Origin: Candidatus Parcubacteria bacterium
Lineage (GTDB): Bacteria > Patescibacteriota > Patescibacteriia > PEXW01
Direction: 5' to 3'
DNA: 33,207 bases
Assembly (NCBI GenBank): GCA_003597955.1
Contig: QZJU01000011.1
Location: 1-33,207 of the forward strand
The notes below the pieces were generated by a model. It searched no databases, was not told the origin of the DNA, and saw only the letters and a program-made list of their open reading frames with translations. The translations under genes were made by a program, and so were the position numbers. Numbering within the stretch: the stretch's first letter is position 1; each line of letters begins with the position of its first letter. Below, piece by piece: positions 16,741 through 24,247 of the stretch.

Positions 16741-18354
16741 ATGAGCAAATGGCTGATTAAACCCTGGATAATTCTGGCACTATATGGTGCTTTTGCACTG
16801 TTTGGTCTAAGCGTTTTGAGTCAACCAGCAAATTCAATTACCGACTTGTCTGAAAGTGAACCAGTTACAATCATTAGCAAAAATTCAAACATTGCCAAGG
16901 TTTTACCAAGCCAGAATTCGATACAGCCCCTAACCAACTGTAAAGACTTTGACAACGGCCAGAATGTTTATGTTCGCAGTGCGGTAATGTCTGCCGTGGA
17001 GGATCAGTCAGAGAATTTTTATCTGGATAAGTGCGTAACTTCTGGTACTGCGAGCAGTCTTGAATATTATTCAAAATTGCAGGAATACTCTTGCGTGAAC
17101 CAGCAAATGGTTTCTAGAATTATTGACTGTCCATACGGTTGCATTAGCGGGGCCTGCCGACCTGCACCCACAAAAGGCACGGTGTATGTGGTGCACGCAG
17201 TGGATACGGAACGAGCCGCCTTTAATCCTCGAGTCTACTCGAATGATTTAAGCAGTTCGGATTTTGGACCAGGAAGCAATGTGGATTATGTTTTTGGACA
17301 GACTTATCGTAACGCCAATAAAGATTCTTTCGGCGGGTCAATAAAGCTTTCTTGGTTCCTAATGAATCACGAAGGCTACTGCCGCAGTCAGCAAGGAGAT
17401 TGTAATTCCGTCAACACGGCTATAAAACCTTACGCTAATAAAATTACCGGCTATGATGATGCCCTGGGTTGGCATTTTCACCTTTCTGATTGGACGGACA
17501 TCAATAATGACGATGTATTTTTCTGGAATCAATTACTGACTTTTAACAGCACCTTTTATGAGCACGGTACGGATATTCAATTGGCCGAAAAAATGCTGGC
17601 CAGCCAGATTCTCGATCAGCAATTTTTCCCCGCAATGTACCGTTCGGGTTGGGGTTGGGAAAATAATGATTATTCGAATTGGCTGGAAGATATTTTTCCG
17701 TTTGATTTAACCAATCTTTCGCCCGGCTATGGTCTACAGACTTTGGCTGATGGGATCGGTAACGTATATAATTGGCACGATGCGCCGGCGGATTGGTCGT
17801 GGTATCATCCCAGCCCGACAAATTACCAACAGCCGGGGAGCCAGAAAAGAATCATGTTCCGTTGTGGCGGCGATGTGAGTGACATGATTCAAGCTTTTGC
17901 TAAAGCTAACCAAGGCCAAGATGTCATGATCTGCACTTACAATCATAACTATTTTCCGTATTTTGGTCAGTACTCATTATTGACTACCCTGAACTTCATT
18001 AAGCAGTGGTATTACCCCGACATTAAGTTTAAATTCGTGAACGCTATGGAAGGTATCCGGATCATGCTGAATTTGTTTGATGAAGAACCACCAGTTGCGG
18101 AATTGATCCGCGTTGGCAACACTTACACTCTTCAAACCAATGAACAGTTATATGCATATCCATATGGCGCTATTAAAGACTCGAATGGTAATTATTGGCG
18201 AGTAAAACCTATACAATCCGTTCCAGATTTGGCAGGTGGAAAATATAGCTGGACCTTTAATTTAGAGGGCCGGAATTATGTGGAATTTGCCGCGGCAGGC
18301 TCGGATAAAAGCGGAAACACTTTCGTCACGCAAAAGCTTACCAACAAATTCTAG
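16741..18354 (+). CDS. Secreted polysaccharide deacetylase-like (NodB-fold) protein
   Basis: A 537-residue exported protein with an N-terminal signal or anchor helix (about residues 8-27). A small Cys-rich segment follows (YSCVNQQM... DCPYGCISGACRP, ending near 141). The main domain carries the landmarks of a polysaccharide-deacetylase-like family: HAVDTE (152-157), LSWFLMNHEGYC, a GWHFH metal-type motif (243-247), MYRSGWGWENNDYSNWLE (R301) and IFPFDLTN. These match the Asp, His-x-His and Arg positions of the NodB fold, but I cannot confirm the full metal triad. A C-terminal beta domain with PPVAELIRVGN follows. Expected role: removing acyl groups from, or binding, a surface or environmental glycan. 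It follows the giant gene after 44 nt in the same direction. Confidence 0.62.
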   Translation: MSKWLIKPWIILALYGAFALFGLSVLSQPANSITDLSESEPVTIISKNSNIAKVLPSQNSIQPLTNCKDFDNGQNVYVRSAVMSAVEDQSENFYLDKCVTSGTASSLEYYSKLQEYSCVNQQMVSRIIDCPYGCISGACRPAPTKGTVYVVHAVDTERAAFNPRVYSNDLSSSDFGPGSNVDYVFGQTYRNANKDSFGGSIKLSWFLMNHEGYCRSQQGDCNSVNTAIKPYANKITGYDDALGWHFHLSDWTDINNDDVFFWNQLLTFNSTFYEHGTDIQLAEKMLASQILDQQFFPAMYRSGWGWENNDYSNWLEDIFPFDLTNLSPGYGLQTLADGIGNVYNWHDAPADWSWYHPSPTNYQQPGSQKRIMFRCGGDVSDMIQAFAKANQGQDVMICTYNHNYFPYFGQYSLLTTLNFIKQWYYPDIKFKFVNAMEGIRIMLNLFDEEPPVAELIRVGNTYTLQTNEQLYAYPYGAIKDSNGNYWRVKPIQSVPDLAGGKYSWTFNLEGRNYVEFAAAGSDKSGNTFVTQKLTNKF

Positions 18355-18367
18355 TTGAATCAAAGAG

Positions 18368-18396
18368 TTGCAAGATTTTTGGGTCTGTGCTATAAT
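18368..18396 (+). promoter_or_regulatory. Strong promoter of the 357-residue secreted protein
   Basis: TTGCAA (18368-18373), a 17-bp spacer and TATAAT (18391-18396), with the TGTGC extension. The surrounding bases from TCAAAGA to TATAATAT closely match the promoter at 26019-26047. The leader of about 73 nt contains TAGGAGTTTACCTA (18407-18420), a small palindrome, and an A/T-rich run to the ATG at 18476. Confidence 0.85.
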
Positions 18397-18475
18397 ATCA
18401 TTAACGGTAGGAGTTTACCTAAGTCATTTTAAAAAATTAAAAACAAAATTAACCTTAAATTAATAAATTAAAAAT

Positions 18476-19549
18476 ATGAAAAACCACCTTAAGTTCCGGA
18501 AAAATTTTGGTCGATATTCAATAGCCATTTTAAGCGTCTTGGCTTTAATTTGGCAATTTAGCGCACCCCGAGTGGCTAATGCGGGAACCATGACGGTTTT
18601 GCGAATGTATTTAAATCGCCAGCAGGCCGATGTTGCGACCGGCGTGCAATTTGAGGTTTTCTTTACGCCTGTCACTAATGTCAGCGGCGGTTCAGGCGCA
18701 AACAGTGTGATTTTTGTTTTTCCGAACACTGCCAACCATAACACCAAATGGTGCCGCACTGTTGGAACCGGAGATTTGGTGATCACGGGTATTACCGACC
18801 CAACCGGCGGCAGTGAAACGGCCACGGCTTTGCCCGGCACAACCAAGACTGGGGCTTGCACACAAACTCCCGACACTTTCACGATTAGCGGGGTGGATAA
18901 CTTGACGGCTGGAACAAAATACGGTTTTCGAGTTGCTATGGCTTCTTCCACAGTTATCGGCACTACCAGTGCTGCGGCAAACGACATTCAAGTGACCGTG
19001 AAAACCAATAATGGCTCTGGGGATATCGACACAGGCACTTTAGCTTTGTCAATTATCGCTGCGGATCAAGTTAGTGTCACAGCAACCGTCACGCCGACTT
19101 TGACGGTGACCTTGAGCGGCACAAGTGCGGCCTTGGGTACTTTGACTACGGCTAATGTAAATCAGGCAGGCATTGACAGTACCGTGACAACCAATGCCGG
19201 CGGCGGCTACATCTCCATGGTGAAATATAATAACACCTTAACTTCTGGCGCCAGCGACACGATTGATGATACTTCCGGTGGAACAATCGTGGCGGGTACG
19301 GAGGAATTCGGCGCTTCTTCTTCAGATTCCGGCAACACCATTGCCCAATGGAGCCCTGCGGCTTGCTCAACCACGGCCACCACTTCTAATGCCACAGCCT
19401 TAACCACGGCTTTTCAATCTTTTGCCTCAAGTTCCACGCCGGTCAGTTCAGAGGCGATCACTCTATGTTTTCTAGCTAGTGTTAGCGGAACAACTCCGGC
19501 TGGATCCTATACCAGCACCGCCACCCTGGTTACGACCGCAAAGTTTTAA
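18476..19549 (+). CDS. Secreted beta-rich surface protein sharing the giant's C-terminal module
   Basis: A 357-residue exported protein. Signal peptide of about 36 residues (MKNHLKFRK, hydrophobic core, PRVANA-G). Residues ~37-205 form a Thr-rich beta domain with one probable disulfide (TKWCRT and TGACTQ). The last ~145 residues, from SGTSAALG to TTAKF, are nearly the same as the end of the 2786-residue protein. That module has two conserved cysteines (PAACST and LCFLAS). I do not recognise a named family; it behaves like a common attachment or assembly domain. The strong private promoter suggests high expression, as for an S-layer or fibre subunit; that is inference. A DUF916-like protein follows downstream. 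Confidence 0.8.
   Translation: MKNHLKFRKNFGRYSIAILSVLALIWQFSAPRVANAGTMTVLRMYLNRQQADVATGVQFEVFFTPVTNVSGGSGANSVIFVFPNTANHNTKWCRTVGTGDLVITGITDPTGGSETATALPGTTKTGACTQTPDTFTISGVDNLTAGTKYGFRVAMASSTVIGTTSAAANDIQVTVKTNNGSGDIDTGTLALSIIAADQVSVTATVTPTLTVTLSGTSAALGTLTTANVNQAGIDSTVTTNAGGGYISMVKYNNTLTSGASDTIDDTSGGTIVAGTEEFGASSSDSGNTIAQWSPAACSTTATTSNATALTTAFQSFASSSTPVSSEAITLCFLASVSGTTPAGSYTSTATLVTTAKF
19115..19546 (+). repeat. Shared C-terminal module, copy 2
   Basis: Counterpart of 16264-16693. It differs by one extra codon near TSGASDTIDD and by scattered substitutions, many of them synonymous. Confidence 0.92.
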
Positions 19550-19558
19550 TTCATTAGG

Positions 19559-19575
19559 CTGGTTTTAAAAACCAG
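19559..19575. other. Short hairpin after the secreted protein gene
   Basis: CTGGTTTT (19559-19566) and AAAACCAG (19568-19575) pair around a single A. No T run follows, so it is a weak or partial terminator at best. Confidence 0.4.
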
Positions 19576-19645
19576 GATAATACTTTTGGTCTCTGGCCAG
19601 CAAAAGCTGTTTATCTGAATTTAAGGCTTGTCTAAATTGAGATAA

Positions 19646-20707
19646 ATGAATCTGTTAAATTCCTTAAAATCCAAAAAATTTTTAGCCCCCTGGGGTTTGG
19701 TTTTTGGCTGGTTTTTGTTTGGGTTGTTATTCTCGTCTTCAGCCAATGCCATTACCCTTAGCCCGCCGATTATGGAGTTTGGGGTTCAGCCTGGCCAAAA
19801 AGCCGAAGTGGAAATCAAACTTTATAATGAAAGTAAAGACAAACCAGAAGTCATCTACATAAACACGGCGAATTTCACGGCTGGCGATGAACCCGGCGTG
19901 CCCATGATTGACTTAGAAGCACCCAAGGAGGATATAAGCACATGGATTAAATACCCGTCAGGTCCGATCACGCTTGAGCCCGAAGGCCGATATTCTGTGC
20001 CCATAACCGTGGAAGTTCCGACGACCGCGTATGCCGGGGGTCATTATGGCGTAGTGCTTTTTTCCAATACTCCACCCGAAGCCAAACCGGAAAATGGGGG
20101 TCAAATAGCAATTACTTCCAATATCGGGGTTTTGATGTTGGTGCGAGTTGACGGACCAGAGGCTAAAGAAAGCGCTATTATCAAATCCTTTACGGCGAAA
20201 TCCGGAAAAAAAGTTTTTAATCGTCTGCCCGTCGATTTCACCACGGAATTCCAAAACACCGGCAATATTCACCTAAAACCCATTGGCGGCATTACCATTA
20301 CCAACCTGTTCAAAAAAATCAGCGCAACCATTGAATTTAATACGGAAAAAGGCTATACCCTGCCGGGCGTTGCTCGAGTTTATGACAAAGAAGTCTGGCA
20401 AAAAGCCCAGGTGGCGCAAAGTCAGGGAAATTTCTGGAATGATTTTTGGACTGAATATAAAAACGAAAAGAACAATTTTGCGTTTGGGAAATACACCGCC
20501 GCATTAGAAATCAAGGTCGGCGTGCAAAAACCTTTTAACCTTTCGACCACCACGCAATTTTGGGTTTTGCCTTACCACCTGATCATTGTCTGGGGCCTGG
20601 TCATAATTATTTTAGTCATCATTATAATTTTGCTGATCCAGAAGTACAATCGGTGGATAATTAATAAATCAAAAAAAACCGAATCTGAGCCGAATCCTAA
20701 GCTCTAA
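19646..20707 (+). CDS. Membrane-anchored DUF916-like (WxL-interacting) surface protein
   Basis: A 353-residue protein with an N-terminal signal peptide (to SSANA, about residue 35). An extracellular beta-sandwich starts ITLSPPIMEFGVQPGQKAEV and includes VPITVEVPTTAYAGGHYGVVLFS, the pattern of DUF916. In Firmicutes, DUF916 proteins pair with WxL-domain proteins and bind peptidoglycan. A single C-terminal helix (about residues 310-336) and a short Lys-rich cytosolic tail anchor it. It lies directly after a protein with a repeated C-terminal module and 12 nt before the dockerin gene. This suggests it is a membrane receptor or chaperone for the secreted proteins of this locus; the partner is inferred from context. 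Confidence 0.78.
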   Translation: MNLLNSLKSKKFLAPWGLVFGWFLFGLLFSSSANAITLSPPIMEFGVQPGQKAEVEIKLYNESKDKPEVIYINTANFTAGDEPGVPMIDLEAPKEDISTWIKYPSGPITLEPEGRYSVPITVEVPTTAYAGGHYGVVLFSNTPPEAKPENGGQIAITSNIGVLMLVRVDGPEAKESAIIKSFTAKSGKKVFNRLPVDFTTEFQNTGNIHLKPIGGITITNLFKKISATIEFNTEKGYTLPGVARVYDKEVWQKAQVAQSQGNFWNDFWTEYKNEKNNFAFGKYTAALEIKVGVQKPFNLSTTTQFWVLPYHLIIVWGLVIIILVIIIILLIQKYNRWIINKSKKTESEPNPKL

Positions 20708-20719
20708 GGTTTTAATAAA

Positions 20720-21583
20720 ATGATGGCTAGGCTAAGTCGGCAGCAGCTATATCTAATCGGCCTGACTTTTTTTGTTTCTTTGCTTTTCGGTTTTTCCGCA
20801 AAAGCCGATTCTTTGGATATTGTTTCAGTCACGGCCTCCGTCCCTTCGTCAACGCCCCAGGAAACACCAATTACGGCCGTGATTTTTCGGGGCATTGCTT
20901 ATCCCGCTTCAGTTATTTCCATTTTAAAAGACGGGGTTTTAGCTGCTGAAGTTCCGGCTGACCCGCAGGCTCGGTTTGACATCACCTTAGGCAGTTTAAG
21001 CGCCGGAACCTACAATTTCAGCGTCTCTGGCAAAGATCAGAACGGCGTGCAAGGCCCACCCGCAAATTTTGCCATTACTCTGTCCACTGGCACGACCGTA
21101 ACCATCACCGGAATTTTTTTGGGGCCGACCATAGAGGTTGATAAAACCCAGGTGCGTTTGGGCGATACCGTAACGGTTTTTGGCAGCACCAGCCCAAGAA
21201 GCACAGTGAGCGTGTACTTAAGCTCGGAAAGCGAGCAGGCCTTTAACACCCAAGCGACGCATTCCGGCACCTGGACAAAACAGTTTCAAGCCAACGACCT
21301 TAGCCTGGGTTCGCACACAGCCAAATCCAAAGCCACTGACCCGGACGGGTCGGTTTCTGAATTCAGCAACACGGTCGCATTTCAAATTGCTACCACTGCG
21401 CAATGTGAAGGCAAAGTAATAGCAGATATCGATTGCGATAGCCATGTTGATTTGGTAGATTTTAGCATAATGCTTTATTACTGGAGCAAGCCCCCAGCAA
21501 AAAATTCTCGGGTGGACTTAAATGTCGACGGCGTAGTGAATATCATTGATTTTAGCATCTTGCTTTACTATTGGACTGATTAA
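20720..21583 (+). CDS. Secreted dockerin protein with Ig-like domains
   Basis: A 287-residue protein with a signal peptide (to SAKA, residue 29) and two Ig-like beta domains (about 33-125 and 133-225). A C-terminal type I dockerin follows. The dockerin shows two calcium F-hand loops, D236-x-D238-x-D240...D244..D247 and D266-x-N268-x-D270-G...N274..D277. Each is followed by an almost identical recognition helix (DFSIMLYYW and DFSILLYYW), giving the usual internal two-fold symmetry. Dockerins bind cohesin domains with high affinity; three cohesin proteins follow immediately (next start 3 nt downstream). There is no catalytic domain, so this is probably a structural linker or adaptor rather than a cellulosomal enzyme. 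Confidence 0.9.
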   Translation: MMARLSRQQLYLIGLTFFVSLLFGFSAKADSLDIVSVTASVPSSTPQETPITAVIFRGIAYPASVISILKDGVLAAEVPADPQARFDITLGSLSAGTYNFSVSGKDQNGVQGPPANFAITLSTGTTVTITGIFLGPTIEVDKTQVRLGDTVTVFGSTSPRSTVSVYLSSESEQAFNTQATHSGTWTKQFQANDLSLGSHTAKSKATDPDGSVSEFSNTVAFQIATTAQCEGKVIADIDCDSHVDLVDFSIMLYYWSKPPAKNSRVDLNVDGVVNIIDFSILLYYWTD

Positions 21584-21586
21584 AGA

Positions 21587-22753
21587 ATGTTTAATGCTTT
21601 CAAAAATTTAACTTCCGGACCGGGGAAAATTGTCTTAACCGGTTTTATACTCGGGGGACTGCTATTTGCTTGCCAATCCGCTTCAGCCGCGATTCTTTAC
21701 ATCTCTCCGGAAAATGACAGCATCAGCCAAGGTCAGACCGCAGTTTTTGAAGTTCGTTTGGACAGCGAAAAACAGGTCGTTAACGCCATCCAAGCCCGCG
21801 TTGTTTATGACCCGAATGTTTTGGAATTTGTTGAAGCCGCCAAATGGGGTTCGTTTTTGAGCCTCTGGCCGGAAATACCCAAAGCGGACATTGCGGCCGG
21901 CGTAATTACCTTTGCCGGCGGAATACCTAATGGTAGTTATGTGATTAACGGTAAAGTTTTGTCATTAGTTTTTAAGGCCAAAACTTTAGGTCAGACTCAA
22001 GTCAGCATTGACAGCGGAACCTCGGGTGTGTATTTGAACGACGGCTTGGGCACAAAAACCCCTTTAACCACAAAGCCTGGAAAATTGGAAATAAAGATTC
22101 CCGCTTCCACCCTGAATTTGACTTCGACCACCCATCCAGACGAAAACGAATGGTACAAAGCCCGGGACGTGAAATTTTCCTGGCGGGCGTCACAAGGCGC
22201 AATTTATGCTTTTACTTTTGGGCCAGACCCCGCGGCTTTGCCGGATTTGCGTTTTGGCAGCGCGGTCGGCGAAGCCAGTTATAGCAATGTCGACGAAGGC
22301 GTACAGTATTTTATTCTGCGGGAAAGGTTGCCGAATGACGATTGGGGTGAGCCAATGCGGGTGAGGGCGCAGATTGATGCCAGTCAGCCGGAACCAATTT
22401 CCGCTCAGCTAGCAAGGGGTGTTATTGAAGATAAATTGACTTTGGTTTTTAACGCTACGGATCATGTTTCCGAAGTTGTGCGGTATTCAATATTGGAAGG
22501 TGATGAATTTACAGAAAATGCGGCAAGCCCATATGTTCTGCTCGACCAAAAGCAAAGGCGGGACATTACGATTACAGCCTATGATGCAGCTGGAAATTTT
22601 ATCACGACAACCATTCTGGGCGTTAAAGCCCAAATCTGGGATTGGCGACAAATACTCCTGATCGTTAGTAGCGTGGTTTTAGCGGCCGCGGTACTTTGGA
22701 TTCGGTATAAAATTCGGAAAAAGGCCAAGGCAAAAATCATAGCGAACCACTAG
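21587..22753 (+). CDS. Membrane-anchored cohesin protein 1
   Basis: A 388-residue protein with a signal peptide (to ASA, about residue 34). Its cohesin domain (about 36-165) starts LYISPENDSISQGQTAVFEVRL and includes NAIQARVVYDPNVLEF, GVITFAGGIP and a YLNDG loop. Next is an HPDENEWYKARDVKFSW module (about 183-265) found in all three paralogues, then an Ig-like segment. A C-terminal helix (about 352-370) and a Lys/Arg-rich tail of ~18 residues follow. The cohesin should face outward and hold the dockerin protein encoded just upstream. Translation is probably coupled, as only 3 nt separate the genes. Confidence 0.88.
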   Translation: MFNAFKNLTSGPGKIVLTGFILGGLLFACQSASAAILYISPENDSISQGQTAVFEVRLDSEKQVVNAIQARVVYDPNVLEFVEAAKWGSFLSLWPEIPKADIAAGVITFAGGIPNGSYVINGKVLSLVFKAKTLGQTQVSIDSGTSGVYLNDGLGTKTPLTTKPGKLEIKIPASTLNLTSTTHPDENEWYKARDVKFSWRASQGAIYAFTFGPDPAALPDLRFGSAVGEASYSNVDEGVQYFILRERLPNDDWGEPMRVRAQIDASQPEPISAQLARGVIEDKLTLVFNATDHVSEVVRYSILEGDEFTENAASPYVLLDQKQRRDITITAYDAAGNFITTTILGVKAQIWDWRQILLIVSSVVLAAAVLWIRYKIRKKAKAKIIANH

Positions 22754-22763
22754 CAAAAGGCGC

Positions 22764-22769
22764 TATAAT
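22764..22769 (+). promoter_or_regulatory. Consensus -10 box giving a leaderless cohesin transcript
   Basis: TATAAT ends 6 nt before the ATG at 22776, so the expected transcript start is at or next to the A of the ATG. The preceding GCGC matches the base context of the promoter at 26042. No clear -35 is seen. Confidence 0.5.
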
Positions 22770-22775
22770 TCAAGA

Positions 22776-24245
22776 ATGGAGGTTAAAGCAAAAAAACTAG
22801 CCATGATTTTGCTCTTAGGTGCGCTGTTTCTAAGCGTGGCTCTGGGTTTGTTCGTCCAGCCGGCAACCGGCGCTGAAGGCGCAAGCCTGCTTTTCAGTCC
22901 GGCCTCCGGGAGCTTTACCGTGGGCAGCACTTTTAATGTTTCCATTCAGGTTAATACCGGCGGCAAAGCCATAAATGCGGTCAAGGCAGACATTAAATTC
23001 CCGCCGACAAAATTGCAGGTGGTGAATCCCAGCGCCGGCACTTCCTTCATTTCCATTTGGGTAGATCAGCCGACATATTCGAATGTTGCCGGCACCATTT
23101 CTTTTCAAGGCGGTTTGCCTAACCCAGGCATCACCACTAATGCGGGCATTGTCAGCACCATAACCTTTCGCGCGATTTCGCCCGGACCCGCCAAACTTAC
23201 TTTTGTTGACACTTCAAGAGTTTTAGCCAACGACGGTCAGGGCACCGACATCTTGACATCCCGCGGGGACGCAAATTTGGAATTGAATTTGGCCGCGCCT
23301 GAAGGTCCGGTGGTTTCTTCACACAGCCATCCTGATCAGAACGCCTGGTCGCAGAACCGGACCATAAATTTCGAATGGGATGAAATTGCCGGCGCCACGG
23401 GCTATAGTTATGTTTTTGATCAGAACTCCCGCACCACGCCACTGGAGCGAACCGATGCCACCACCAGCCGAACAACCACAGTCATGGCGGACAAAGACGG
23501 CCGCTGGTATTTTCATGTGCGCGCCAAGATCGAAAGTTGGGGCGGCACCTCCCACTACGCGGTTTTGATTGATTCAACACCGCCCGCTGCTTTTACGCCG
23601 ATATTGGATCCGCCCAAACCCGCGCCAGGCCAACGAGCTGAATTGAAATTTTTCACAACTGACGCCATGTCCGGGATTGAGCATTATGAAATGCAATTGT
23701 TATATTTGGACGATCCTAACCAGGGCACGCCTTTCTTTACCGAGCAGACCAGCCCGGTCAGGTTGCCGGATTTACCGGCAGGCAAGTACCAAGTATCCAT
23801 CCGGGTCTTTGACCAGGCCGGAAATTCCACCGACGGCAAATTGGATTTTGCCGTAGCGACGCCAGAAGCCGGCCCAATTCTGGGTAAAAAGCCGCTTTTG
23901 CAAAACACGCTTTTTACGAACCTGGCGCTGATTGGCGCAGGTCTCCTGGTGCTCGCTTTATTAGTTTGGCTGATTGCCCGCTGGCGCCGCAAGCCTCAGG
24001 ATGTGATTGAAGATATTAAAAAACTAGAAAAGGAAACCCTGACAAAAGAATCAGAACTGGCCAAAACCATCATGGCGGCGCGAGCGCTGGAAGAAGCCAT
24101 TGAAGACCAAGTGAAACAAGATAAACTAAATTCGCCAGCTAACTCGCCGAGCGCAAGCAATGCCCAAGCGGCGCCAGAACCGGAAGCGCAGGCGGCGGAT
24201 TTCCTTAATCCCGAAAACCAAGAAAAATTCGATAAAAATCCCTGA
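22776..24245 (+). CDS. Membrane-anchored cohesin protein 2 with cytosolic coiled coil
   Basis: A 489-residue protein with a signal peptide (MEVKAKKLAMILLLGALF... to about residue 33). The cohesin domain (about 35-160) reads LLFSPASGSFTVGSTFNVSIQV, NAVKADIKFPP, ISFQGGLPNPG and VLANDGQGT. The HPDQNAWSQNRTINFEW module (about 188-270) and an Ig-like domain with DQAGNST follow. A transmembrane helix (about 377-397) leads to ~90 cytosolic residues rich in Glu/Lys that should form a coiled coil, ending in a Pro/Ala-rich tail. It overlaps GGAGG within its own first codons, which cannot act as its ribosome site; a leaderless start is more likely. Confidence 0.88.
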   Translation: MEVKAKKLAMILLLGALFLSVALGLFVQPATGAEGASLLFSPASGSFTVGSTFNVSIQVNTGGKAINAVKADIKFPPTKLQVVNPSAGTSFISIWVDQPTYSNVAGTISFQGGLPNPGITTNAGIVSTITFRAISPGPAKLTFVDTSRVLANDGQGTDILTSRGDANLELNLAAPEGPVVSSHSHPDQNAWSQNRTINFEWDEIAGATGYSYVFDQNSRTTPLERTDATTSRTTTVMADKDGRWYFHVRAKIESWGGTSHYAVLIDSTPPAAFTPILDPPKPAPGQRAELKFFTTDAMSGIEHYEMQLLYLDDPNQGTPFFTEQTSPVRLPDLPAGKYQVSIRVFDQAGNSTDGKLDFAVATPEAGPILGKKPLLQNTLFTNLALIGAGLLVLALLVWLIARWRRKPQDVIEDIKKLEKETLTKESELAKTIMAARALEEAIEDQVKQDKLNSPANSPSASNAQAAPEPEAQAADFLNPENQEKFDKNP

Positions 24246-24247
24246 AG

